A stretch of 64,000 nucleotides of DNA from Saprospiraceae bacterium (GTDB taxonomy: Bacteria; Bacteroidota; Bacteroidia; Chitinophagales; Saprospiraceae). This document shows, piece after piece, positions 1-9,347 of the stretch. The stretch is taken from the NCBI GenBank assembly GCA_016720635.1, contig JADKKF010000026.1, forward strand, positions 85,414-149,413, in the 5' to 3' direction. Both the position numbers and the translations under genes were made by a program. Under the pieces are notes generated by a model, which saw only the letters and a program-made list of their open reading frames with translations, did no database searches and was not told the DNA's origin. Every line of letters begins with the position of its first letter. The first letter of the stretch is position 1.

Positions 1-288
1 TAAAATCTCGCCTTTACTGTTTTGGACAAGGCCGCCACCAGCGATAACCGGTGATGCTACAGTGTATAACTCTTGAAGGACTATCGTTGGATCCTCATGA
101 ACTAAAATAACGGCATCGTAAGTATCTGATTTCTCAAGCTGCTGAAAAATGGACAAAAAGAACTTTGGTTTACCCCAGTAGTGATTTACTAGTACATTCC
201 TATGGTTTGCTTTCAGTTTATCTACCTGATGGGCTTGGGCCAGATATAGCGGTTTTTCTTCTATATAAATCTTATACAATTTTTCCAA
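1..288 (-). CDS. NUDIX hydrolase, N-terminal part, cut by the window edge
   Basis: Reading the minus strand from about position 288 gives an open frame that runs off the left edge. It begins EKLYKIYIEEKPLYL and ends in AGGGLVQNSKGEIL, which is the entry strand of a NUDIX fold as seen in Bacteroidota NUDIX hydrolases whose catalytic box follows shortly after. The NUDIX box itself lies outside the window, so the substrate cannot be judged. The start appears to be a TTG at 288 or 279; both lie inside the last codons of the allantoinase gene, so the two genes overlap by a few bases and are probably co-transcribed. Family assignment rests on the N-terminal pattern only. Confidence 0.6.
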   Translation of the reverse strand, partial: MEKLYKIYIEEKPLYLAQAHQVDKLKANHRNVLVNHYWGKPKFFLSIFQQLEKSDTYDAVILVHEDPTIVLQELYTVASPVIAGGGLVQNSKGEIL

Positions 289-1603
289 CGTGGTTGTTTT
301 TCAATGTTTGATTAAAATATACCCATTCACCAGCTACACATGTGCTGAGCACGACCCCAAACAACTCTTGTCCCATATATGGGGTGATCTTGTGTCTAAA
401 GTGAATGTCGCTCTCTTGAATGGTTTGGCTTTTATTTGGATTCCAAACAACAAAATCGGCATCATAACCCACTTCGATCTTGCCTTTGGTGGTGAACAAT
501 CCTAAGAAATTATATGCATTCTCACAAATCCATGGGAGCACCTTCTCAAGTGGAATATTCAATGCTCTAGCTTTAGTCCAGACGATAGGTAAGAAGAATT
601 GAATGCAAGAGATACCGCCCCATGCTGTCTTATAATTACCCGTATCGAGTGATTTAATGTCGGGTGGTGCTGGTGAATGATCGGTGCCAATAAAATCTAT
701 AACTCCATTCATCAAAGCCTCCCACAAGAGCTTATTGTTGGCTTCTTCACGAATGGGAGGAGCACATTTGTACTCAGGGCTATTGTCTTGAATTTGTTCC
801 GCTGAGAAATATAGATAGTGAGGAGCTGACTCCACGGTCAAAGGCAATGACTTTCTGGCCTCTTCGATTTCCTTAAGCATATTCGCCGAAGATAGATGTA
901 CTATATGTACCCGACAACCAGTCGAACGGCACAAGTCGATCATCAACTTGATGGCTTCGTCCTCCCAAGATTTCGGTCTCGAGGCAAGATAATGACTGTA
1001 AGAAAAAGGATTCAACTCAAATGGTTGTATATCGTCATGGTGTGAATCCAATTCGCAATGTACGAGAAGTGGAAGTCCAGTCTGGGCAATCAAGGGCATG
1101 GCTATTTTCAAATCCTCCATGGTTACATTTGGAAACTCATCGATCCCTGAATGCGTCAAAAACGCCTTGTATCCTCGAATGCCTTCTGCTGCCAATCCCA
1201 GTATTTCACCATGATTTCCTGGAACAATACCCCCATAAAACCCAACATTTACCCTCAACTTGCCGACAGATGCAGTCTTCTTGAGTTTGAGATTCTCGAC
1301 CGTAGTACTGACAGGTGAACTATTCAGCGGCATATCTATGATGGTGCCGATACCCCCTGCCGCAGCTGCTGCAGTGGCTGTCTCAAATCCCTCCCATTCG
1401 GTACGACCTGGTTCGTTGATGTGAACGTGTGGGTCACACAAAGCTGGCATGATGACATTGTCCTCAAAATTATGAACAATACAATCTATAGAATCCAAAG
1501 GGCTATCGCTCAATTGAACGATCTTTCCATCGGACACTTTAATATAGGCTGGACTGAACTTTCCATCCATCCATACCCTTGAAGAAAATAATATTTGATC
1601 CAT
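272..1603 (-). CDS. allB: Allantoinase (cyclic amidohydrolase)
   Basis: Hydrolyses allantoin to allantoate in purine ring breakdown, a cytoplasmic metal-dependent amidohydrolase. The 443-residue length fits the family. Visible are the metal-binding HxH (H59, H61) inside the allantoinase-type stretch HVHINEPGRTEWEGF, the lysine that is usually carboxylated (K146 in RGYKAFLTHSG), later histidines in LVHCELD and VHIVHLSSAN, and the catalytic aspartate in FIGTDHSP. The NEPGRTEWEGF stretch favours allantoinase over dihydroorotase or hydantoinase. It overlaps the downstream NUDIX gene. A xanthine dehydrogenase large subunit at 44.9-47.1 kb would act earlier in the same pathway, but the two are not linked in an operon. 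Confidence 0.92.
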   Translation of the reverse strand: MDQILFSSRVWMDGKFSPAYIKVSDGKIVQLSDSPLDSIDCIVHNFEDNVIMPALCDPHVHINEPGRTEWEGFETATAAAAAGGIGTIIDMPLNSSPVSTTVENLKLKKTASVGKLRVNVGFYGGIVPGNHGEILGLAAEGIRGYKAFLTHSGIDEFPNVTMEDLKIAMPLIAQTGLPLLVHCELDSHHDDIQPFELNPFSYSHYLASRPKSWEDEAIKLMIDLCRSTGCRVHIVHLSSANMLKEIEEARKSLPLTVESAPHYLYFSAEQIQDNSPEYKCAPPIREEANNKLLWEALMNGVIDFIGTDHSPAPPDIKSLDTGNYKTAWGGISCIQFFLPIVWTKARALNIPLEKVLPWICENAYNFLGLFTTKGKIEVGYDADFVVWNPNKSQTIQESDIHFRHKITPYMGQELFGVVLSTCVAGEWVYFNQTLKNNHVGKIV

Positions 1604-1713
1604 AAAAAGAAATTCTCAATATACCACTATTGGAAGCATCAAAATTACTGAAAAACTGACACATTATTCAATACACTATAAAACTTTGAGTACATGAATT
1701 TACTATAACTTGA

Positions 1714-1845
1714 CTGCGCAAGGGACAGTAATGGTCACCTCATCGTCTCTGATGCGGTGAGTCTCGGCTCCATAGAGGCGAGACCGAAGCCATGCATGGC
1801 CCGACCCTCTATCGGCTGTAAGTCGGTGAGGGATGCGCCCAAAAA
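1714..1845 (-). repeat. Structured intergenic element, copy 1
   Basis: Read on the minus strand it starts with a T-run and GGGCGCATCCCTCACC, has a central GGGTCGGGCC, an inverted GGTCTCG/CGAGAC pair, and ends GTCCCTTGCGCA. It begins two bases after the stop codon of the ABC transporter gene, on the same strand. Its ends and centre match the copies at 26.2, 31.6, 43.3 and 51.1 kb. Confidence 0.65.
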
Positions 1846-1847
1846 TA

Positions 1848-3617
1848 TCACAATAAAATCGGGTTTAGAGCGTCGCTAGATTGTTTTTCGATCATCTCAC
1901 GGTAGTGACCCAACTCCATGGCCATCAGCTCATCGTGGCTGCCCTGCTCTAGGATTTCACCTTCTTGGAGGACGATGATTTGATCGGCCCTTCTGATCGT
2001 GGACAAACGGTGGGCGATGATGATGGAAGTCCGATTGTCTAAAAGTTTTTCAATGGCTTTTTGGATGGCTTGTTCGGACTCGTTGTCGATGGAAGAAGTT
2101 GCCTCATCTAGGATCAGGATATCGGGCATAAAAACCATGGCACGGATGAACGCAATGAACTGACGCTGACCCATCGAAAGGTTATTTCCACGCTCCATCA
2201 CCTCGAATTGATATCCATTGGGTAGGGTTTCAATAAACTCGTGAAGGCCAAGGTCCTTAGCGGCGCGCTGAACATCGCTGAGGGTAATCCTAGAATCCAT
2301 CATTCGAATGTTTTCAAAGATGCTACCTGAAAAAAGAAACACATCCTGAAGTACCAATGAAAATTTCGAACGCAAGTCATGAGGATCCAGTTCATTTATA
2401 GAAATTCCATTACACAAGATATCTCCAGCTTGGATTGGATAAAAACGCATCAAAACATTGATGATGCTCGATTTACCACTACCTGTGCTTCCTACGATGG
2501 CAAGGCTCGTATTGGGCTTAAGTTCAAGGTTAATTCCCTTCAATACCTTGTTTTGGTCGTTATAGCTGAATTCTACATTTTGGAATTGGATATGATCCAA
2601 AGTTTCTGATATTGATTTATTGCCCAGTGGTTCGTTGTCATCTTGGTCATCCAACAGCGCGAAAACTCTTTCTGAGGCCACCATGCCCATCTGGAGGCTG
2701 TTAAATTTGTCTGCTAGCATCCGCATAGGACGAAATAGCATTGCCACAAATTCAGGAAAGGCAATCAAGGCTCCTACAGAAATACTTTCATCAACTACTC
2801 CCCTAGCGCCCCACCAGACCATCAGGCCTAAGGTCATGGCGGAGATGATTTCAACTACTGGAAAAAAGATGGAATAATAGAGTATGGAATCAATATTAGC
2901 CTTGTTGTAGCTCTTGTTAATTTTGGCGAAATTATCCCATTCTTGGGTCTGTGCATTGAACAAGTGAACGATCTTCATACCTGAAATACGCTCTTGAAGA
3001 TATGCGTTCATATTGGCAATTTGGGTTCGGACTCGTTGGAAACTTTCTTTCACCTTTTCTTTGAAAACGTAGGTACTAAAGATCATTAACGGCATCGTCA
3101 AAAGGCAAATCAGCGTAAGTCTATAACTATTGGTAAACATTATGACCAAAACCGCTATGATAGAAATTAAATCGGCCAAAATGGTTATAGCACCTTGCGA
3201 AAATACGGAATTGATGGTTTCGATGTCTGAGATGGTGCGAGTATTGAGATTGCCAATAGGAGTCTTGTCAAAATACTGCAATTTGAGTGACAAAATCTTT
3301 TGAAAGACACGATTTCGAAGGTCCTTTACGACATTCTGTGCCAAGCGCGAGGTCGAATAATTGAATACATATTTCAAGAAAACCTCTACGATCAAGAGTG
3401 CAAAGATGAGCAATGTCATCCTCAGCATTCCAGGACCATCGTTGGTCATGACGTGCTGATCGATCATCCTCTGGATCAATAGCGGTCTAAATGAACCCAA
3501 AGGAGACATAACCAAAACGAGCACCAAGCAGACACCGTAAAGTACGGGGTAAGGAAGCCCTAATTTTAGGATTCGCCACAAGACTTGGCTATCAAATGAT
3601 TTTTTCTTCTCGCTCAC
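1848..3617 (-). CDS. ABC exporter, fused membrane and ATPase domains (MsbA/multidrug type)
   Basis: A 589-residue half-transporter expected to act as a homodimer in the inner membrane, exporting lipids or hydrophobic compounds. Residues 1-310 form the six-helix membrane domain; residues 345-580 form the ATPase, with Walker A GSTGSGKSS (376-384), Q-loop Q424, signature LSMGQ (480-484), Walker B ILILDEA (500-506) and the switch histidine H536. The start is a GTG (3617), since an upstream ATG is closed off at once by TAG. It lies 35 bases after prfB on the same strand and could be read from the same transcript. The substrate cannot be told; MsbA-like lipid export and drug export are both possible. 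Confidence 0.85.
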   Translation of the reverse strand: MSEKKKSFDSQVLWRILKLGLPYPVLYGVCLVLVLVMSPLGSFRPLLIQRMIDQHVMTNDGPGMLRMTLLIFALLIVEVFLKYVFNYSTSRLAQNVVKDLRNRVFQKILSLKLQYFDKTPIGNLNTRTISDIETINSVFSQGAITILADLISIIAVLVIMFTNSYRLTLICLLTMPLMIFSTYVFKEKVKESFQRVRTQIANMNAYLQERISGMKIVHLFNAQTQEWDNFAKINKSYNKANIDSILYYSIFFPVVEIISAMTLGLMVWWGARGVVDESISVGALIAFPEFVAMLFRPMRMLADKFNSLQMGMVASERVFALLDDQDDNEPLGNKSISETLDHIQFQNVEFSYNDQNKVLKGINLELKPNTSLAIVGSTGSGKSSIINVLMRFYPIQAGDILCNGISINELDPHDLRSKFSLVLQDVFLFSGSIFENIRMMDSRITLSDVQRAAKDLGLHEFIETLPNGYQFEVMERGNNLSMGQRQFIAFIRAMVFMPDILILDEATSSIDNESEQAIQKAIEKLLDNRTSIIIAHRLSTIRRADQIIVLQEGEILEQGSHDELMAMELGHYREMIEKQSSDALNPILL

Positions 3618-3652
3618 TAATTCATATTACAATAAAGGTAAAATAGATAACG

Positions 3653-4742
3653 CTATGACTTAATCTCTTGTTTCGACATCATGTATGATTTTAGGAAAGG
3701 ATCGAGTCCGCCATCCAAAACTGCGTCGGTATTTCTGGATTCATAATTGGTTCGGTGATCTTTGACTCTCCTATCGTCGAGTACATAGGATCTGATTTGT
3801 GATCCCCATTCGTTCTTCATTTTTTGGGCTTCGATGGCGTCTCTTTCCATTAATTTCTTTTCCAATTCCTTTTCATAAATCATGGATTTAAGCATGATTA
3901 GGGCTTTTTCTCTATTTTGGATCTGAGATCTTTCTTGCTGGCATTCCGCTACCAATCCTGTTGGAAGGTGACGTACACGAACAGCTGACTCAGTTTTGTT
4001 TACGTGCTGCCCTCCTGCCCCACTGGCCCTAAAAGTATCCCATTCTATATCGGCGGGATTGATGACTACTTCGATTCTGTCATCGACCATGGGATGAACG
4101 AAAACCGATGCGAACGAGGTCATCCTCTTGCCTTGAGAATTGAAGGGGCTAACGCGAACCAATCGATGGACACCATTTTCACCTTTCAACATTCCGAATG
4201 CAAAATCACCAGAAAACTCAAGGGAAACCGACTTAATGCCAGCCACATCCCCATCTTGTTTGTTCAATTCAGATACTTTGTACCCTGACTTTTCACCCCA
4301 CATGATATACATTCTCTCCAGCATAGCCGACCAATCGCAACTTTCGGTACCACCAGCTCCCGCGTTGATCTCAAGGATGCAGCTGAGTTCATCCTCAGGC
4401 TTGTTGAGCGTAGATCGGAACTCTACATCATCTATCACATCTAGGGCAAGTCGATATGCCTCATCCACTTCTTCTTCGGTCGCCATATCTTCCTTGGAAA
4501 ATTCAAACAATACTTCCAAATCATCGACAGCTGTCTGTACTTTTTCGAAAGATGCCACCCAAAGTTTGTGCATCTTGATTTCCCTTAGAATGGATTCTGC
4601 TTCGTCTGGTTTTTCCCAAAAAGTTGGGTTAAGTGATTTGTCGGTTTTATCTTCAATTTGGATCAATCGATTCTCGACGTCAAAGATAGCTTCTTAAGGA
4701 AGCAACTCTTTCTTTTAAAGATTTTAATTGTTCAATGGTCAT
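3653..4742 (-). CDS. prfB: Peptide chain release factor 2 with programmed +1 frameshift
   Basis: RF2 ends translation at UGA and UAA. The gene is in two frames. The first runs from ATG at 4742 for 20 codons (MTIEQLKSLKERVASLRSYL) to an in-frame TGA at 4680-4682; the second takes over at GAC (4679-4681), giving DVENRLIQIEDKT and then the rest. The junction reads CTT TGA C, the classic RF2 autoregulatory frameshift site. The joined protein is 362 residues, normal for RF2. The stop-recognition tripeptide SPF is at 198-200 and the peptidyl-hydrolysis GGQ at 243-245. When RF2 is scarce the ribosome slips at the TGA and more RF2 is made. The usual upstream Shine-Dalgarno-like stimulator is weak here. 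Confidence 0.95.
4680..4686 (-). promoter_or_regulatory. RF2 recoding site CTT TGA C
   Basis: The seven bases CTTTGAC on the minus strand, with TGA in frame with the short leader and GAC in the main prfB frame. Protein similarity on both sides of the junction (LRSYL, then DVENRLIQIEDKT) shows that the shift is +1 at this spot. Confidence 0.9.
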
Positions 4743-4763
4743 AGCCAAATTCTGTTTGAACCA

Positions 4764-4771
4764 CAAAGGTA
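4764..4771 (-). promoter_or_regulatory. Probable -7 box upstream of prfB
   Basis: TACCTTTG on the minus strand, 21 bases before the prfB ATG. It matches the Bacteroidota -7 consensus TAnnTTTG; no clear TTG -33 box is seen at the usual spacing. Confidence 0.5.
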
Positions 4772-4879
4772 AGAAAACAGCAAAATATATCTGTGTGATT
4801 ATTGAAAAAGGTAAAAAAGGGATCGATAATGGCGTTTCAATCCCCTAGAAATTTACTAAAATTATTTTTGTATGGAAAT

Positions 4880-7800
4880 CCTTGAAGTGAGGATATGGTC
4901 TTCGTCGCGCTCGGGGGGGGGGAAGTGCGGGAGGGACCCCCAAAAAAGACCGAAGACCCCCGCGGTTGGCTCCCACTCCCTCGCCCCACATCCCCGGTCT
5001 AAATTCCCGGCCGGAATTACTAAATTATTTGATTTTTTTGTGGGGTGGTGGGGGGGGGGGGGGGGGGGGCGGGGGGGGGGGCCGAAGCTAGAGTGAGAAA
5101 AACAGAAAAACTTTCCCCAAAGCGCCTCCGGACCGCGAGTTCCGGGCGCGCCTTAGACGACCGACCTTTGTTTGCCCTTAATTTGTTAACTCGGTCGTCA
5201 AAAACCCCTCCAAGCGCAGCGGCGGGGGGGGGCGAGAAACCCAAGGGGGGGGAAAAAATTAAAAACTGAAGGAAAGGGAAGAAATGTTTTTTTAAAAATT
5301 ACGGGAAATTAAAACTTCTTTATCGCCGGCAGCCCAGGGAAACGTCAACACCTGCCCCGGGGGCGCAGGCAAGAAGGGAAACCCAATCTTCGGGCGCCGC
5401 CGGGGAAAAAAGTAGGGTTTTCCACAAACGTTTCCGCCCCCGCGGTTCAGCCACCCGGAAGGTATTCTTTGGTTCCTCAAACGCGGGAGCAACCCTTGAG
5501 CAAGCCGAAGGGAACCCCCCCCCGGACAAACTCCCTTGAGAAGGCAGAAGGAAACGGGCAGAGAAAAAGAACCCCGGGCCGAGAAAGTCCGAGAACTACA
5601 GAACGAACCTCGACGGGGTGCCCGGGGGACCCCGGGAGCCGTCCCCGCCCCGCGCCGGACCCGTCCCCCCGCCCCCTTGAATCCCGACAACCCCCACTAA
5701 ACACTGGGCCCCCCCCCACAAGCCAAAAACCCCAAAAAAAAAATCCTCAAAAAACCCCGGCCCCGACCGCAAAACCGGTGGAAAAACGCTAAAATAGAAA
5801 AGAAGGCGCCCTTAAAAAAAAACCTGAAAGGGGTTTAACCCGGGTTGGGGACCTAGGCTGGTGTTAGAAAAAGCGAATTCAGGGAGGGGGGGTTTCCTGG
5901 GCAGCCCCCCCGGAAAAAAAAAGAAACAGGGTACGACAAATTCCCCGGGAGCAACCCCAGAACCACCCAACAAGGCACTAAAATTTATGAAATTAAAAAC
6001 TCCCAGCCCCAACAAGCTCCCGCCTCAACCGACCGTTTTAAAAAATTCTTCACCCATTGGTTGCTCCCCCTGTTCTTCCCCTTCAGGAAGTTCCCCCCCC
6101 TCAGGAATCTCGATGGGGAGCGGTTCCCGCCCGGAACCTGCCCGGGTCCCGGGGGGGGCCCCCCCCCCCCCAACAAAAAAGGGGGCCGGACCCCCCCTCA
6201 CTTCGCCTGGACCAAAAAAAACGAACAGGCCGCGCTCCCAGCGGTGGGGGTGTAAGGTTCCTAAAGACAAAAAAGGTCGAAGAGGGCACAACCCATACGC
6301 GGAAATTGGCGGAACCTAACACAAGGCAAAAAACCCGGAACAAACCCTCAGGCAAACTTTTGGCGAATTCCCCGGACACCCCGAGAAGCAGGGCCCCTCC
6401 CGGAGCGCCGCCCTAAAAAGGGCGTTCCAAAAAACTCAGGGGGGGCGAGTTTCAAGAAGGGGCGCCTCAAAGGGGCCCGCCAAAAAAAAACCTCAAAAAA
6501 CCGGGGGTGCACAAAACAAATTCCAATACCAAACAGCGTGGCGTAACCAAGAAACCCACCAACCCTAGTGTGGGAACACCACCAGGGGATTCCGCCACCC
6601 GGGGGCCTAGACGCCCAAAAAAACCGGCCACAAAGGAAAAAGATTCTCCTCGGAAATTCGCCGGGATAAAGTAGGAGAGCAAACCGAGCACTTTCCCCTT
6701 GAAAAACCCCAAAAACTTCGGGGGGGGATTGGAAAGAGGCTTGCCTGGAGGGTTTCGGGGAAAAAAACCAAAAAAATCGGGCATAAAAACAAAAGAAAAC
6801 CAAAAAAGGAGGGAATAAAATAAAAAAAACCGGAAAAACACCACCAATAAAATTTAAAAAACCAAAAATATTAGCGAACTACAACAAAAAACAAAAATCG
6901 AAAACACTCCAAAAATCAATTTTTCTATTTTTCGGGAAATAAAAAAAAAAATTTTCGGCCTGCACCCCCCCCGGGCCCCGTTTAAAACCCCCAGGAAAAC
7001 ACCCAACCCACCGGGAAACAGTCCGCCCGAACCAAAACACCGGAAAAAAAAACTACTGACAACCCTCAACACTACCCAAAACTTGCCCCCCCACGCCTCC
7101 AAAGTGGTTCCCGGCAAACTAACTCTTGTACCAAAAAAATTGATGGGAAGGGTCACCGCAAGGGAGAGTTTCCCAACGAGGCCCGCCCCACACCCCTTGA
7201 AAATTAACCTCACATGAAAAAACGGCCGGGCGGGCCCAAGAACGCCCCCCGTCGGCCGAAACCCCTTTTTGGTACCCCCGCCTTTACGGGGCCCCCTTAC
7301 TTAAAACTCCCCCCCCCAACCACTTGGGGGCCAAGCGGGAACCCCCGGGTTCCTTGAGAAGGGGCGTGTGTAAAGCGCGCGCGGGAAAAACGACGAAAAA
7401 AAAATTATCCCAAATTGAGGGGGACAAAGGGGAGGGACGCCGATTAAGGACCGGGCCCCCGTGCGCCCACGAAACTACCTCTCAACCTGGGCCCCCAAAA
7501 TCCCCCCGCCAAAACCGGGGGGACGGGGGCGGCGCCTCCCAAACAGGTGCCTCAAACAAAAATTCCCCAACCAAACCACCTACAAACCCCCTTCGCCCCG
7601 CACCCCAATACACAAAAGTGGGCCCCGGGGCGGGGCATACCAGGCAAAAAGACGAAAACCACCAAAAAAAAAACCACCCACAACGAGATCCTCCAGCACA
7701 CGAATTTTTCCGATTAAGGACAAATTGAAAAAATTCGGGTTAAAAAAAGCGACAAAAAAAAAAAAAAAAAAAACGGGCACACTACCACCGCGCAAAAATT

Positions 7801-7905
7801 TTCTTTTTAAACCAAAAATTTTCGGTATAAAAAATCTCAAAAAAAAAGAACTTTTTCAAAAAAAAAGCTGGAGCTTTAAAAAATTTGAAAAAAGGCAGTA
7901 AATAC
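4880..7905. other. Low-quality or non-biological assembly segment without genes
   Basis: From about 4,880 the composition changes sharply. The segment is full of G, C and A homopolymers (for example at 5,045-5,080 and 6,160-6,180), with base mixtures unlike the flanks on either side. Open frames in it are proline-, glycine- or arginine-rich and resemble no protein family I know; several run antisense to one another. This is what unedited low-quality read ends look like. Ordinary sequence resumes near 7,905. No gene should be annotated here, and the true distance between prfB and the helicase is unknown. Confidence 0.8.
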
Positions 7906-7972
7906 ACAACAGGCATCCAACCCCTCTGAATGAGTAGAATTTTTAACCAATTGTCATAAAGCCCTGTTAGAA

Positions 7973-8018
7973 CTAGCGGCCTCTTGCTGGAGGTCTTCCT
8001 GAAAACTTACCTGGGGCA
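7973..8018 (-). pseudogene. Out-of-frame remnant of the helicase C-terminal tail
   Basis: In the frame shifted by one relative to the helicase, this stretch reads APGKFSGRPPARGR followed by TAG at 7973-7975. Short basic, glycine/proline/arginine-rich tails of this kind end many RhlE-type helicases. It directly follows the point where the helicase loses similarity, so the middle of the C-terminal extension seems to have been lost or collapsed. Confidence 0.55.
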
Positions 8019-9062
8019 TACGTCGCAAAAAGAAATCGCTATACCGCTGTTCCCTGCTCTACCAGTCCGTCCTATGCGGTGCACGTAGGTTTCTGGTACT
8101 TCGGGCAATTCATAATTGAAAACGTGGCTTAGCTCATCAATATCGATACCCCTTGAGGCGATGTCGGTGGCTACCAAAACCTGTATGGTTCCATTTTTGA
8201 AATTGTTCAAGGCGTTTTGTCGAGCGTTCTGAGCCTTATTTCCATGGATGGCTGCAGCGGTGATATGGTGGGCATGAAGCACTTTTACCACTTTGTCGGC
8301 ACCATGTTTAGTACGGGTAAAAACCAATGCTGATTTGATGTCATTTTCTCTCAATAAATGGATCAGAAGTTTGTTTTTATCGGCTTTGGCGACGTAGTAC
8401 AGACTTTGGTCAATGGCATCGGCGGTAGAAGAAACGGGTGTCACTTCTACTTTCTTGGGATTGTGCAAAAGGGAATCAGCGAGCTTTTGAATTTCTGGAG
8501 GCATAGTTGCTGAAAAGAAAAGCGTTTGTCTCTTAGTGGGCAATTTTGTTATCACGCGTTTTACATCGTTGATAAATCCCATATCCAACATCCTGTCTGC
8601 CTCATCCAAAACAAAAATTTGTAATTGACGTAGCGTGATGATTCCTTGATTTATCAAATCCAATAACCGACCCGGTGTAGCTATCAGTACATCGATGCCT
8701 CTTTTCAAATGCTGAACTTGGGGACCCTGACTTACACCTCCAAAAACCACCGTGTGGCTAATTTTAGTATATTTTCCATAGGCTGCAAAACTTTCGTTGA
8801 TTTGGATTGCTAGTTCCCGAGTTGGCGTCAGGATCAATACTTTGATGCCTGAGCTGTATGTTTTTTCAGTATATAATAATTGTAAAATTGGGATGGCGAA
8901 TGCCGCTGTCTTACCAGTACCCGTCTGTGCGCACCCTAGTAAATCGGTTTGATCCAACACGATCGGGATTGACATTTTTTGAATTGGTGTTGGGGTGGTA
9001 TAGCCTTGTTCGGCCAATGCTAATAGTATCGGATTGATTAATCCTAGTTCCTTAAATTCCAT
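8007..9062 (-). CDS. rhlE: DEAD-box RNA helicase (RhlE type), C-terminus disrupted
   Basis: ATP-dependent RNA helicase for RNA turnover or ribosome assembly in the cytoplasm. The two RecA-like domains are complete: Q-motif GYTTPTPIQ (Q28), Walker A AQTGTGKT (45-52), PTRELAIQI, TPGRLLD, DEAD (153-156), SAT (184-186), VATDIASRGID and HRIGRTGRAG (328-337). At residue 348 (AISFCDV) it departs from the family and stops three codons later; relatives continue with an acidic/basic extension of some 60-100 residues. A tail-like fragment lies just downstream in another frame. The break sits beside the junk segment, so an assembly fault is more likely than a real short form. Confidence 0.88.
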   Translation of the reverse strand: MEFKELGLINPILLALAEQGYTTPTPIQKMSIPIVLDQTDLLGCAQTGTGKTAAFAIPILQLLYTEKTYSSGIKVLILTPTRELAIQINESFAAYGKYTKISHTVVFGGVSQGPQVQHLKRGIDVLIATPGRLLDLINQGIITLRQLQIFVLDEADRMLDMGFINDVKRVITKLPTKRQTLFFSATMPPEIQKLADSLLHNPKKVEVTPVSSTADAIDQSLYYVAKADKNKLLIHLLRENDIKSALVFTRTKHGADKVVKVLHAHHITAAAIHGNKAQNARQNALNNFKNGTIQVLVATDIASRGIDIDELSHVFNYELPEVPETYVHRIGRTGRAGNSGIAISFCDVCPR

Positions 9063-9175
9063 GAATTTTTTTTAATTAAATGTGGGGGTTGGATTGGTTG
9101 TATTTTCAAAAAAGCTGACGTTAATAATTGAGTCCATTAGCTTACAACTTGCCAACATTATTTGCTTGGAAGACA

Positions 9176-9183
9176 CAAAGGTA
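9176..9183 (-). promoter_or_regulatory. Probable -7 box upstream of the helicase gene
   Basis: TACCTTTG on the minus strand, preceded by a TTG about 21 bases upstream, which fits the Bacteroidota TTG/TAnnTTTG promoter. The leader to the helicase ATG would be about 110 bases, long enough to hold a cold-response leader, though none is recognised. Confidence 0.5.
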
Positions 9184-9347
9184 GATATATTTTACGAAAA
9201 TTAGCAATTTATCAAAGAAGTACCAAAAATTATTTGGTATTCTCGACATTCATTTCACCGAAAAATATACCTTTTCAGCCCAAAAAACCCAAAATACTTG
9301 GCAATTTTTTAAAAAAAATCCTATCAAATTGTGATTACAAATACAGA

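Noticed and set aside
4140..4697. A plus-strand frame of 185 codons opposite prfB
   Set aside because: Serine-rich antisense product of a clear RF2 gene, with no independent support.
4872..7901. Many open frames of 60-150 codons on both strands
   Set aside because: They lie in the homopolymer-rich junk segment, have abnormal amino-acid make-up, overlap one another on opposite strands and match no family.
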